64,000 nt of DNA. Origin: Tenodera sinensis (taxonomy: Eukaryota; Arthropoda; Insecta; Mantodea; Mantidae). Both the position numbers and the translations under genes were made by a program. A model generated the notes under the pieces. It worked only from the letters and a program-made list of their open reading frames with translations. It had not been told where the DNA came from and made no database searches. Where the stretch lies: contig CM060964.1 in the NCBI GenBank assembly GCA_030765045.1, positions 152,406,205 to 152,470,204 on the forward strand, in the 5' to 3' direction. The first letter of the stretch is position 1; each line of letters starts with the position of its first letter. This document shows, in pieces, positions 11,886 through 23,467 of this stretch.

Positions 11886-12593
11886 TTAGTGCTTGTGCAG
11901 TCTGTACATGGTTCTTAGTTTGTTTTTCTTTCCCAAATCTGCCTCTGTCTTAATCTTCATCAGTCCCATTTTGCAGGTTGAGCACATGTCAGTGTGTGGT
12001 GTATAGAATGAAAGATTGAAGAAGTTGTAAAATATGTTTTTATATTTTGACAATGAGCAGACTGGTAGATTTCTTAATCTTCTTTTGTTGCAAAAGTTGG
12101 TCCACATTTTTCTGATATTAAGTTCTGGAGGTAAATATCCTCTCCTTGATTTTGCTCTTCCATAGTGGCTTTCTCTACATCTGCACCTCTTAATGTCTTG
12201 CTTTATAGTAGCAGTAATGCCCTTCTGTAATATTCCTGTTCTGTCACCTCCTCTGGTTTCCTTTGGCACATTCCCAGATAAGTGAAATTTTCTAGCCAGG
12301 AGAGATAATCTATCATTTGACACCCCTGTGATTCCTTGGAAGCTTGCAGCACATACTGACAATACCCGTCCATCATTAGTTCTCACACTGTATTTAATGC
12401 TAACAGTCTGCTTTCTATTTGCAGCTTCCTTCTTCACCACTCTGTGATTAGGAGATGTAATACTCACATATTTCATAAGGAATTTATGTTGATCTATTTT
12501 GTTGCGCATGGCAAGGTGTTGGTGAAATCCACTTATGCCATTATAAGTCAAACCAGCTGCATCACAATGCTTATGCCCTTTACTTTAAGGATT
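11886..12593 (-). pseudogene. N-terminal part of an arthropod transposase-like protein
   Basis: The open frame includes GHKHCDAAGLTYNG, the segment CRCRESHYGRAKSRRGYLPP followed by LNIRKMW, and the cysteine motif TPHTDMCSTCKMG. The ESHY...R.YL...L...KM and DTC..C signatures recur in a widespread repeat-derived arthropod protein family that usually continues into a longer catalytic region. Here the frame stops at RLHKH just before the left inverted repeat, so the catalytic part is missing. The inverted repeats enclose it, hence it is the element's own gene. I cannot name the family with certainty. Confidence 0.55.
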
Positions 12594-12810
12594 TCATGGA
12601 GTGCACTCGAGACCATGTGAACATGTATGGAGTATGAGTTTTCCTTGACTTGCATTTTGATTTCCCTTCCTTGTTTTTGCAATTTCTACCTCCAGCATTC
12701 TATGACTGGTGCAGTTTCATAATCTGAGCTCCTGTCCTTTGTGCATTGTACAGTGCGGTGTCTCAACTAAGAATAAAAATATCATGTAAGTATAACAAAG
12801 CTTGCAGAAA

Positions 12811-13067
12811 CACCTGTCTGCTATGCAATGGATCCTGGGTTCGATTCCCGGCAGGGGGCAGGAATTTTTCTCCAGCCAAGATTACTCCTCATTCTTCCCT
12901 GAGTCTAGAAGTATGAATAAAAGTATGAATGTGTGTGTGAATTCAACGTATAAAAACCCCAAAAGACCAAAAATCCCACTTTTAAACCCATTGCCCATAG
13001 GCAAGGCCGCAGATATGTCCTCTGCAGTTAAAGGTGGGATATAAATGGAACAAAGAAAAGAAAAAAA
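12811..13067 (+). mobile_element. tRNA-derived SINE nested in the AATT element
   Basis: The B box GGTTCGATTCC lies near 12838 in a truncated tRNA-like head. The 3' part contains CCATAGGCAAGGCCGCAGATA and an A-rich tail. TSDs AAG(C/T)TTGCAGAAA lie at 12798-12810 and 13068-13080 (one mismatch). The flanking TTGCAGAAATGA motif recurs again at about 13147, suggesting a local repeat in the target. Confidence 0.85.
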
Positions 13068-14929
13068 AAGTTTGCAGAAATGAATGTGAAATCCAAGCGC
13101 ACAACCTGAGTTCGCAGTTATTGCCAATGATGTAGCAGTGTACAAAGCTTGCAGAAATGATTGAGAACTCCAAGAATCGCAATAGTGATATGGCAGTCAA
13201 TGCCAACATGCGTTTTATAGAATTCAGGTTGCTACACTCTGGATCATAAAATCATAACATTGCATTTATCAACCTTTGCTTTAACCGAGCAAGTGCATCT
13301 ATTGAGTTTTGAAAAAAACTGCTAATATTCCCTACCTTCTACACAGGACAAGAATTGAATTTTGCAAAATCTGATTTCACAGAATGATGCAGAAGGTGAA
13401 AATTATGGCGATACTATATATAACTCAATTCCATAAAATTTTGCATCTATAGAGTTTTGATAAAGCGCTCCTCAATTCTGATGAGGATATATGTTTTAGT
13501 CAAAGTGAGCTTAATGATTTAGTGAGGGATTTAAATTTTCCTAAAGATCAGTAGAACTTTTAGGTTCTAGTTTAAAAGAAAAGGAAGTACTGGCTGAGGG
13601 TACATATTTTTCATGGTACAGGCATAATGAGATGGAACTTGTCCCTTTTTTTGCTGCAGAAGAAAATTTGGTGTATTGCCAAGACACCCCTGCTGTCTTC
13701 AAATGAGCATAAGTTATAATTCCAAAGAGTAGAGGTTCTTCATAGGTTCTTCTCAAAAAGTTGCTTCATAATGGAAACATTCATCCTTCCATTCCTGTAG
13801 CTCACTCTTTTCTTTTAAAGGAGACACATGAAAATGTTAAATTTTTGTCACAAAAACTACAGTACGAAAACCATCAACGGCTAGCCTGTGGAGATTTCGA
13901 GATTATTGGACTATTACTTGATCACCAGGCTGATTTCACAAAATATCCTTGTTTCTTATTTGAAAGGAATAGCAGAGCTAGGTCAGTACAGGGAACAGTG
14001 GCCACATAGTTCTAATTTAACACTGGACCAAAAAAAAAAAAAAGAGATAAAAAGCGAACCTCTTACTGATCCCTCAAAAGTATTATTGCCACCTCTCCAT
14101 GTGAAGTTCGGTTTAATTAAACAATTTGTGAAGACCCTAGATAAGGAAAGTGAGAACTTTTAATACCTTTATGTTACATTTCCTTCATTATCCAATGAAA
14201 AAAATTAAAGCTGGTGTAGGCATTTGTTGGCCCACAAATTCGAAAACTGATGGACAGTCAGTTCAAGAATACTGTGAGTCGAGAAGTGAAGGATGCCTGG
14301 AATGCTTTCAGAAATGTTGTTTTTAATTTGCTTGGAAATAAAAAAGACCTAAGTTATGTTAACATAGTGAAAGTGATGCTACAGAATTTCAAACAAATTG
14401 GTCGCAACATGAGTGTCAAAATACATTTTCTTCATTCCCATCTAAATTATTTCCCTGATAATTTAGGAGGTTTTAGTGAGGAATAGGGCGAAAGATTTCA
14501 CCAGGATATAAAAATTTGGAAAGGTATCAAGGGAAGTGGAGTGTTCACATGATGGCAGACTTGTTGGATGTTAAAAAGGGACTCCTCTGAACAATATGCG
14601 AGAAGGTCAAAGAGGAGAAAATTTGAAGTGCAATATTGAGGTAAGGTTGTGAATGTGCTTATAATTATTATTAACCACTAATTAATTAGTGGCAAATAAC
14701 AAATTATAATTATGGCCTAGTTTTTCATAAAAAACTTCTTGTTGAAAGTAATTTTTATTACATTTCACAACCTCTTAATTTCATTTGTGTTATTTATGAA
14801 TATCTTGAAAATCTGAGGTGATAGGAGAAAATGGAGATTATTTTTGAATTCACCACAAAAAATCTGTATAGGATCACCTATCAGATTCAAAAAAACAAAA
14901 CATAAATTTTGAAATGCAGAATGGTGTTA

Positions 14930-15490
14930 TCCTGTTAATGCTTATGTAGCTTTATAAGTAATTTCTGGGCCCGCCTCGGTAGCGTGATGGTTAGCGTGTC
15001 TGCCTCACGTTCAAGAGGTCGCGAGTTCAAATCTCGCTTAGGGTAAGTTATCCGGGTAAGGTTTTTTTCCGAGGTTTTCCCTACCCTGAGAAGACGAATG
15101 TCGGGTAACTTAAAGCTCCATGGACCTCGGGCTCATTTGAGTATCACTTCACCCATTTCATTTCATTCATTCGTCCGATATGACACAATGTTGGAGGACG
15201 TTAATTCAAAAAAAAAAAAAAGTAATTTCTGGCTTTCTTAATTCTGTATAAGATTATCAGAGTGACAACCTGAATGACAAATTATCCTGTTAATGCTTAG
15301 GTAGCTTTATAAGTGGTTTTTACCTCATTTTATTCTGTATTAGATTATCTGAATGACAAATTACCGTGTTAATACTTATGTAGCTTTGTAGGAAGTTTCT
15401 AGCTCATTTTATTCTGTATAAGATTATCTGAATGACAAATTATCCTGTTAATGCTTATATAGCTTTGTAAGTAATCTCTAGCTTCTTTAG
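14930..15490. repeat. 79-bp minisatellite, right part, interrupted by a SINE
   Basis: Continuation of the array at 10536-10810, with units starting near 15327 and 15406 and period 79. A SINE at 14969-15220 interrupts the first units. Confidence 0.9.
14969..15220 (+). mobile_element. tRNA-derived SINE, full length
   Basis: The head contains CTCGGTAGCGTGATGGTTAG (A box) and GAGTTCAAATCTC (B box); the anticodon-arm region resembles tRNA-Val. The conserved body includes CGAGGTTTTCCCTACCCTGAG and a poly-A tail. Perfect TSD AGTAATTTCTGG at 14957-14968 and 15221-15232. A 5'-truncated copy is at 17487-17670. Confidence 0.95.
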
Positions 15491-15674
15491 TGACAAATCA
15501 TTGTTAATTACACTTATTTTGATGCCTGTGTGAGAGCTACCTAAATGTGTATGTATAGAACAATCTGATAAACAATGACATCCACTGCCAGTTATATTAT
15601 AACTAAATTATAATTATATTATAACTAAACAGTAGGACGTGGCAGGAAAAGCCTAGTGAAAGTTTAAAACAAAG
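15491..15674. other. short unique stretch
   Basis: No feature recognised between the minisatellite and the CA-rich array. Confidence 0.5.
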
Positions 15675-16235
15675 TTCACACACCACACAGACACAGACTC
15701 ATACACAGACACACACACACAGACAGACACACATGCAGACAGACACACATGCAGATAGACACACAGACACACACACAGACACACACACAGACACACATAG
15801 AAACAGAAACACACACACAGACAAAGAGATACACACAACCCGCACAGACACACACAGAAATGGACACACACACACAGACAGGCACACACACAGACACACA
15901 CACTGACAGACACACAAACAGCCACACACAGACACAAACACACAGATAGACCACACACCCAGACACCCCTACACAGAGACAGACATCCACACACACAGAC
16001 ACCCAACCCACACCACACACCACATGCCCCATGCCACACACCAAACAACACACACCACACCACACACCAAACGTCCCATGCCACACACCACACGCCACAA
16101 GCCATATGCCACACACCACACATCACACGCAACACACCACACCACTCACTACATGCCACAAGCCCCACACCATGCATCACATCACATGCCCCACACACAC
16201 CACACAGCCTATGCCCCACATGTCACACACCACAC
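15675..16235. repeat. CA-rich array, left half
   Basis: (CACACAGA)n passes into CACACCA/CCACATGCC-type repeats. The long open frames are repeat artefacts. The composition continues at 28752-29196, on the other side of the hAT insertion. Confidence 0.9.
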
Positions 16236-16432
16236 CAGTGTTGCCAGGTCTGTCGAAGTAAAAGTAGGAGAACTCATTTGAAAAAAGCAGGAGAAAACAG
16301 TAGAATTCTTAACTGGCAATTTTGCACAGCGTAAACTTGTTTATGACATTATTGTTGTTATTATTGTTATTGTTACTATTGTTGCTATTATTATTGTTGT
16401 TAATATTGTTATGGTTGTTGTTATCATCATCA

Positions 16433-17231
<799 letters not shown>

Positions 17232-17486
17232 TTACCCTGGTCAACAGAGACTTTCTGCCAGAAATTCTGACTGGTGTAAAATGTGAAGTTCATTGTGCTG
17301 ATTTCAGGACTGGTTTCATCTCCTTTCTATCACATATAGTTTTCGGTTTATCTGTCATTTTCGATTTACGTTTTACTGTGGTTAAAAACTGTAGAATCTA
17401 TTTGCTGTAGCACACCACAAGGGAGAGAGAAAGCGATCTTATATCTCTTATGTGTCCTATTACGCTGCAGATAAGCAATGATGACC

Positions 17487-17670
17487 GCTTAGGGTAAGTT
17501 ATCCGGGTAAGGTTTTTTTCCGAGGTTTTCCCTACCCTGAGAAGACGAATGTCGGGTAACTTAAAAGCTCCATGGACCTCGGGCTCATTTGAGCATCATT
17601 TCACCCATTTCATTTCATTCATTCGTCCGATATGACGCAATGTTGGAGGACGTTAATTAATAAAAAAAAA
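17487..17670 (+). mobile_element. 5'-truncated SINE, same family as 14969-15220
   Basis: The body and A-rich tail match that SINE nearly base for base from GCTTAGGGTAAGTTATCCGG onward. The tRNA-like head is missing. No clear TSD. Confidence 0.9.
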
Positions 17671-17930
17671 CGATCACACTGACAGGTGTCTTTATTAGTG
17701 GTGTAGTAATAGCAGTTTACAATAGCGTACATGAAAATTTGAAATGCTACTGGTATGAGTGCAACTAGACTTCAATTAAAAAAAAAAAAAAAAAAGGTGA
17801 GTGTACATTAATGTTTGTTTGTTGTGTTTATTGCCAGGAAACATGGTGCACAAATACATATTTTAGCCTGCAACTTGTAGATATATATCTTAGAAAATAG
17901 AGCAAAATCAGTATTTATATATTTCCTCCA

Positions 17931-19114
17931 GAAAGTGAACCTGAAAGGCTCCAAGAAACAGGACTTGAAACTGATAATGATCCTGTGGGCCTAGATCCTG
18001 ACTTTGTTCCTGACATTCCTACTTCTGAAACACAGAAATGTAATCAGGCCAAGTTAAATTATCTTGTTAGGCACCTTTCACTTTCAAATGACAAATCAGA
18101 ACTACTAGCATCTAGGCTGAAGTAGAAAGATATGCTCGAGAAGGGTGTCAGAATTTCTCATTACAGGACAAGAAGCAAAGTTTCAGAAAAATTCTTTTCT
18201 TTAGACGGTCCAATGGTATTCTGTAATGATGTGATTGGCCTGTTTGAAGAACTGGAACAAAAGTACAGTGCATTGGATTGGAGATTGTTTATTGATTTGT
18301 CTCAGAAAAGTTTAAAAGTGGTTCTTCTAATTAATGGAAACCTGAAGCCTTCTGTACCCCTTGCCCATTCTGTCCATCTAAAGGAAAGTAATAAAAACAT
18401 GAGTGTGGTATTAGAAGCAATTAATTACAACTTCCACCAGTGTGATATCTGTGGAGATTTGAAAATTCTAGATATGCTATTGGGAATGCAGGGGAAGGTT
18501 ACAAAATTCTGCTGCTACCTGTGCCTATGGGACAGTCGCAAAACAGAAGAACATTACGTCAAACATAACTGGAAGCAAAGAAGCACTAGCAACCCAGGAA
18601 AAGAAAATGTCAAGTACGTCCAACTGGTTGATCCTGAAAAAGTACCACTTCCCCTAGTGACTAGTGAAAAGTTTTTTAAAAACTCTTGGAAAGGCCTATT
18701 CAATTGGATTTGAATACCTGAAAGGGAAGTTTAGTTTCATATCAGTCGCAAAACTGAAGGAAGGTGTGTCTGTGGGACTACAGAAAAGGGAACTGTTGCG
18801 TGATGAAGAATTTCCAAAAAGATTAAATGAGACTGAACTGAGAGCCTGGAATTGCTTCAAGTGGGTTTGCATGAATTTTCCTGGGGAAACAAAGTCACCT
18901 GACTACAAACAAGGACTGATGGAACTGCTTCATGCTTATAAAGAAATGGGTGTTCACATGTCACTGAAAATTCATTTCCTAGATCCCCATTTGGATTTTT
19001 CGCCAGCCAACCTTGGTGATGTAAGTGGCAATGATGGCAGATTATTGCTGGATGCTGTATCGTGACAATGCAGAGAAATCACACAAACGACAATCGACTA
19101 GCAAGCATTTTTAG
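17931..19114 (+). pseudogene. CMC-like element protein (copy 2), nearly intact
   Basis: The frame runs from ESEPERLQETGLETDN through LNYLVRHLSLSNDKSELLAS, an in-frame TAG, then DWRLFIDLSQKSLKVVLL, SVPLAHSVHLKESNKNM, CGDLKILDMLLGMQGKVTK, a CCYLCLWDSR motif, VDPEKVPLPL, a frameshift near the T/A runs at about 18672, LRAWNCFKWVC, KIHFLDPHLDFSPANLGD, an apparent internal deletion after DVSGN, and ADYCWMLYRD before the stop. It parallels copy 1 throughout, so the two define one family. The CxxC of CCYLCLWD may bind metal. Function is inferred as transposase only because it is enclosed by inverted repeats. Confidence 0.7.
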
Positions 19115-19820
19115 CTCACAATTTGTGAACAACTGACTTTATTTTTCTGTATTTATGAACAATTGAAATAAGAACTAATTTCACAGTTTTTGTATTTGTT
19201 TTCTATCAAATTAATGTCTAAAACAGTAATTTTCTTTATCTTTCTGCCAATGGAATGTAATATGTATATTTTCACATACATATTTTTTAAAAAGCATCAT
19301 AAGTTTTTTGGACATTACTCAATAATTTGAAATTATGCAGAGATATTAACAACATATTTGGATTCAGGGCACCGACTTTAATAGGAAACATTTTGATTTT
19401 AAGTTTTGTATTAAGTATGTTCATAAAATAATAAGTGATTTGTTGATTACATCAGTTAGCTATACTTGAAAAACTATATGTGATAGAAGAAAACTAAAAA
19501 CAGTTTCAAATTCAGCTAAGAAAGTTGGTCTAAAAAAATCTTGTTTAATCTATGGTGGTTAAAATAACTTCATTTTTGTTGACCAGTGTTATTATTATTA
19601 CTATTACTATTATTGCTACTACTATTACTCTGCTACTTCTACTACTGCTGATAATCTATGAAAACGTACATTTGGTGTTAAACATTTCATAAAATAAATT
19701 ACAATTGGAATAGCACTCATCATTTGTGTAAATCATTTGCATGCAGGCAGATAGTAATGTAGATCCTATTATATACGTATTATTGTCAATCACTATTGTA
19801 CATATCACTCTTCACTTTCT
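19115..19820. other. 3' part of CMC-like copy 2 and simple repeat
   Basis: Non-coding AT-rich end of the element to 19588, then a degenerate (ATT/ACT)n tract to about 19650. No gene seen in the remainder. Confidence 0.6.
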
Positions 19821-21710
19821 TTAACATTGAACCTGAAATTGTAAAGGAATGAATGAATCTGACACAAGTTGTTTTGCATGTAACAATCCGCACATTGTTT
19901 TGGTGGACAACTGATTCCTTACTTTTGTTTTCATTTGATTTACAGTTGAAAACACTCGTTCCACTGTAGCACTAGAATGTGGAAGACTCAAAAGACACCA
20001 GAGAAATTTGGATAAAAGATGGAAAACTTGTTTTGAATCACCATATTTCTTTTTCTTTACTTCACTCCAAAATTCTTGCGCTGTAGAGTTACTGCCACAT
20101 GCAATGTCAGTATTGCGCAATAGTCTCCATTCTGTGTCTATTTGTTAGATTTCTTCTGCTTTCACCAAATTAGGAAAACAAGAAGCACATCATGCAATTG
20201 ATTGCACTGTTTGGATTTTAGCTGGTTCTACACTCCTAACATTGCAAGAAGAGGATCACTTAATGAAAAACAACTTAGTTTCTGGCAAATTGATTCAATG
20301 TAAAAATCAACACAGCGTAATTTAAAAACTTGTACACGTTTCTTTGACAGAGATGATTTTGTCAGAGGCATTTGAACTTTGGCACCAAAGTACATGTTTT
20401 CAACAGGAAGAAATACTTTTGGATCAATATATTCAATTTTATTTATTTCAATGGATTTAAAATGCTCAGATTTAATGTAGCAGTCAAGGATAGTTCACAA
20501 TGCAGAAACAATATCCACTTTTAGATTGTGAATTCAAGGTTCTTCACTTTGCATTTACTTGTTTAGATCGTTAAAAATAGGTAAAATAAACTGAAGGAAC
20601 TCCAGGTATAGCTTCTTGTAGGGTAATTTTAGCTTGTTCAGAATTACTTCAGTTGCTTGCAGTTTCTCTTCAGAAGAAGTATGGGTGAAGTAAAGAATAA
20701 GGATATCATACTGCTCTAATACATGAGAAATGACTAACTCAAGAGATAACCACCGTGTTTGACTTGGCTGTAATAATTTGTGTGGCTTAGTGTTGACAAA
20801 AGTTTGAAAATCTTTGAAGGCTTCTGTACGCTTTGCACTGGCATGAAAATATTTGAACACATCTTGAACAAGATCTTCTGGTTCCCATGGAAGTTTTGTA
20901 CAAGCATAGGACGAGTACAAATTGAATGAATGGCAAACACATTTCATTATAAACAAGTCTGGTATATCATTCTTTAGAACAGACAAAGAATGTCTTTTAC
21001 CCCTCATAACACTAGCTCCATCTGCGGCTAATCCAATGAGGTTGTCTTTGTAAGGAATGTTTCTTGAAGTAAAAGAGTTGACCGCACTTTGATATAAGTT
21101 AATTGTATTAGCATTACTTACAGATATCAAATCAAAAAAGGAACCCAAAATCCTGCCAATACCAGAATCAAATCGAACAACCAAACACAAATGTTTACAA
21201 GAACTGACATCTGTAGATTCATCCACAATTACAGGAAACTTATTTTTTCTCAGCATTACATATAATATTTCTCTACTTTCAAGACCCAAAATGTTATTTA
21301 GAATACCTGTTTGACAATAGGTTATCGTTTTTGCAATTTCAGAATCAGGGCGTATTGGTTTAACTAAAGAGGACAGATGTTCCATAACATTGAAAGAAAT
21401 ATTATGCTCTGCTAGAAAAGCAACAAGACGAATTTCTGCTTCTTTGACTTTGGTAGCTAAATCAGAGCACTGATGTGCAAATGATAGTTTTTTGTCCAAC
21501 TAGCCGTTTAGCAGACTGTATATGTTTGTCTGTTATTACATGCCTCTCCAAAGCAGTTTTACTGCTTGATGCAATATTTATAGTATAATCATATACTTTG
21601 CAAAATGCAAAAGTAGACCCCTTTTTGAAAGATGCTAATCAGCCACTAGACTTATCTTATTGCTCCCATTCAGCTTTGTAGTTCTGACTGTACTTCTGTT
21701 TCTTACTCAT
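19821..21710 (-). pseudogene. hAT transposase, frameshifted
   Basis: Read on the minus strand from the ATG at 21710. The N-terminus reads MSKKQKYSQNYKAEWEQ and has two early stops. A BED-type zinc-finger remnant follows (AFCKVYDYTINIASSSKTAL, HVITDKH), in which one zinc Cys appears replaced. After a frameshift near 21497 a 314-residue open block includes DESTDVSSCKHLCLVVRF, LAADGASVMRGKRHSL and CVCHSFNLYSSYAC. After several stops the C-terminal dimerisation segment reads LPHSSATVERVFSTVNQMK. This is the ordinary order of a KIAA1586/ZMYM-like hAT protein. It probably powered the hAT element that contains it. Confidence 0.8.
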
Positions 21711-21750
21711 GTTCAGTGAACACTATAACAACAGCATAGGGAGTTAAAAT

Positions 21751-21783
21751 ATAAACACACATACACACACACACACACACACT
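21751..21783. repeat. (CA)n microsatellite
   Basis: About 14 ACs with one early interruption. Confidence 0.9.
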
Positions 21784-22257
21784 AATTTAACACTACCAAA
21801 CAACACTGACAGGAATTTTCGGTTCATCCTTAAGACATGACTGCAACGCAACTGAAAAACTGATTTAGTTTTTAAGTTACTGCAGTATGATTATTTTATT
21901 GAACCTAACACAGTGAAGCTGTACATTCGTTGTGTCCTAGTTATTGCCTCGCCATTTGAAGCTGAAGTCGTTGGTGACGTGACGTTGCCCTTCGATGTAG
22001 CTCGCCTCGGCTAGTTCTGCATAAGATCTCTTTATCTCGGGTTTGCGTAAGTGTAATGGACAACCCAAGAACAACTTTATATATTGTTTATTTTCTTTTT
22101 AAATATTTTCAGGAGTTATGCCGAAAATATTTGTATCTGTAGAGGCATCGCAATCACATCCGCGCAGCACGAACTCCCGTACTGGTCTCTGGTTGAGTAC
22201 TGACTAGACGCTTCTCTCTTACCCACGCTAAGAAGCCGTTCGCTCCATTTGAATGTC

Positions 22258-22267
22258 ATGACGTCAT
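22258..22267. promoter_or_regulatory. CRE-like palindrome ATGACGTCAT in LTR (site 1)
   Basis: A perfect 8-bp CREB/ATF consensus TGACGTCA extended to a 10-bp palindrome. The same site is present in the 5' LTR and at the matching position of the older solo LTR. Confidence 0.6.
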
Positions 22268-22476
22268 CCAAGAAAGCCTCGTATCCAAAATGCTATTTCC
22301 TTTTCCCGCAATTTAGAAATGTCCCTTTCTATTATAACATGTTCTTTTATGAATTTCAAATATATAATTACTTTTTTAGGATTAAACGATGTTTACTTTA
22401 TATTTTATTAGATATATCGCGCGACTTTTAAGGTTTGTAGAACTGACTTTCGAACGTGTATTTTAAACTATGTGGT

Positions 22477-22486
22477 ATGACGTCAT
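22477..22486. promoter_or_regulatory. CRE-like palindrome ATGACGTCAT in LTR (site 2)
   Basis: A second copy of the same palindrome about 220 bp from the first, also conserved in the other LTRs including the diverged solo LTR. Conservation suggests enhancer use; binding is not shown. Confidence 0.6.
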
Positions 22487-22695
22487 GACTCGTTAATTTG
22501 AAACCAATAATGTGTTTATCCTACGAATTTAACGACTATTATTTACTCATATCTTGCTCACCTTACAACACTTCCTGCTATATTATCTATTTATGTTATT
22601 ACTCAATATTTATCGCAAATCTCATATCCGGCAATTAAATTAAAACGTGTCTTTTTCAAAAGCCCATTCGATCGGAAATCTAAATTTCGGTATCA

Positions 22696-22710
22696 AATGC
22701 CCCCATTTAT
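22696..22710 (-). other. polypurine tract
   Basis: On the minus strand ATAAATGGGGGCATT directly precedes the 3' LTR, in the position of the plus-strand primer used in reverse transcription. Confidence 0.7.
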
Positions 22711-23467
22711 ATTATTTTATTATTTCATAATAAAATAATGTAAATGTCTTGCCCGAAAGAAAAATTAAAAATTACTCCTGTATTTTGAATAATCGGCAAC
22801 ACTCCCATTATATACAATTTTCAATTACACTGTTTTTGAAATTGGTTATTAACACATTTTCTCATTAATCTTTTTAACATGACAAACAATTATACACTTG
22901 ACTTAACATTAATCCTTAAATACTAATTACAATATGTTATGGTTTCTTCTGTGAAGCTTTTATATAAAGGTTAAATTTCAAGAGTCTTTCTTTATACTTC
23001 CTTCTTTTAGTTCATGTTTGCTCACTTCGCTCTCACTATCACTTGCACTGTGATTTTTCACTTTTGTTATTGTAACACATATCTGTACTATATCCTTTAA
23101 GCACTAAAATGTACATATATTTATATAAATCCATTACACTCTTCAGACAAATTCTTTCTTTGTCTTGCTGTGATAACTATCTATACATCTAAATATTTTA
23201 ACAAATGTTTACAAAGTAAATATTCTGTTTTCTCTCTATGCAGAGATGAACAATTTAACAATCTTTCTGAAGCTGTTATTGTGAGCTCTATACAATATAT
23301 TTTTAAGCTCTTTGTAGTAGATAGCAATTCACATTCTGCATTTTTCATGAATATGTAAGTACCTGACCAATATATGATTTTCAAGTAAGCTAACATTTAC
23401 ATTTTATCTCAAAGCTGATTGGGCGCCAATAGACAAATGACATTTCCAATTTTTCTTTTACATTAAA
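22711..23467. other. retrotransposon 3' untranslated region
   Basis: AT-rich sequence between the integrase fragment and the 3' LTR. No open frame with recognisable motifs and no envelope-like ORF. Confidence 0.6.

Larger units (their letters stand above)
11288..13473 (-). mobile_element. DNA transposon with 4-bp AATT TSD (possibly Sola-like), nested in copy 1
   Basis: Terminal inverted repeats start GAGGAGC at both ends. A second internal block matches TCAAAACTCAATAGATGCAC (11301-11320) against its complement at 13291-13315, so the inverted repeats extend about 190-240 bp. AATT occurs at 11284-11287 and 13474-13477. Removal restores the reading frame of the host element. A 4-bp TSD with GAGG-type termini would fit the Sola superfamily, but that is a guess. 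It carries only a partial minus-strand ORF, so it is non-autonomous. Confidence 0.75.
11200..14641 (+). pseudogene. CMC-like element protein (copy 1), split and frameshifted
   Basis: The coding sequence is in two pieces. The first, ending near 11287, reads SSSTETESPVDNTYEPDN. The second resumes at 13478 with SDEDICFSQSELNDLVRDL. The frame rejoins when the inserted element and one AATT are removed. The second piece then shows SLKEKEVLAEGTYFSWYRH, NGNIHPSIPVAHSFLLKET, CGDFEIIGLLLDHQADFTK, REVKDAWNAFRNVVFNLLG and KIHFLHSHLNYFPDNLGGF, with several stops and frameshifts, including one near the A run at about 14030. The family is a repetitive arthropod protein found in many genomes, probably transposase-derived. 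I cannot assign catalytic residues with confidence. Confidence 0.7.
10811..14926 (+). mobile_element. CMC-like (CACTA/Chapaev-type) DNA transposon, copy 1
   Basis: The ends are inverted: CACCGTTCTGCAT at the left and ATGCAGAATGGTG at the right (one mismatch). A 3-bp TTA duplication lies at 10808-10810 and 14927-14929. The flanks are the two halves of the 79-bp minisatellite, and removing the element restores a repeat unit. Internally it carries a broken copy of the same protein family as the element at 17235-19588. The CAC termini and 3-bp TSD fit the CMC group; that assignment is inference. It is itself split by the element at 11288-13473. Confidence 0.75.
17235..19588 (+). mobile_element. 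CMC-like DNA transposon, copy 2
   Basis: The right end, reversed, reads CACTGGTCAACA and the left end CCCTGGTCAACA. TTA lies at 17232-17234 and 19589-19591, the same 3-bp TSD as copy 1. The inverted repeats extend inward: CTATCACATATAGTTTTC near 17330 has its complement near 19465. It encloses the protein pseudogene at 17931-19114 and a truncated SINE. It landed in the TTA-rich tract beside the (ATT)n repeat. Confidence 0.75.
21914..22695 (-). repeat. 3' LTR
   Basis: Begins TGATACC and ends CTTCA on the coding (minus) strand, with TG/CA termini. It matches the LTR at 27404-28185 with no difference seen. A 60-codon open frame inside it recurs in all three LTR copies but has no coding features. 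Confidence 0.97.

Noticed and set aside
8955..15490. CRISPR-like regular repeats in the 79-bp array
   Set aside because: Units are contiguous and similar along their whole length with no spacers; this is a minisatellite in a eukaryotic intron.
15653..16281. Cys/Val-rich and Thr/His-rich frames up to 188 codons
   Set aside because: CA-rich simple repeat lacks stops by composition; every frame looks open.
19584..21810. CAGTGTT and AACACTG as ends of a smaller hAT element around the transposase
   Set aside because: The neighbouring 8-bp flanks do not match, and the left motif is the end of CMC-like copy 2. The outer pair at 16236/28751 has longer matching ends and a near-matching TSD.
22249..22431. 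60-codon frame conserved in all three LTR copies
   Set aside because: It has no start context, motif or coding signature. Its conservation follows from LTR homology.
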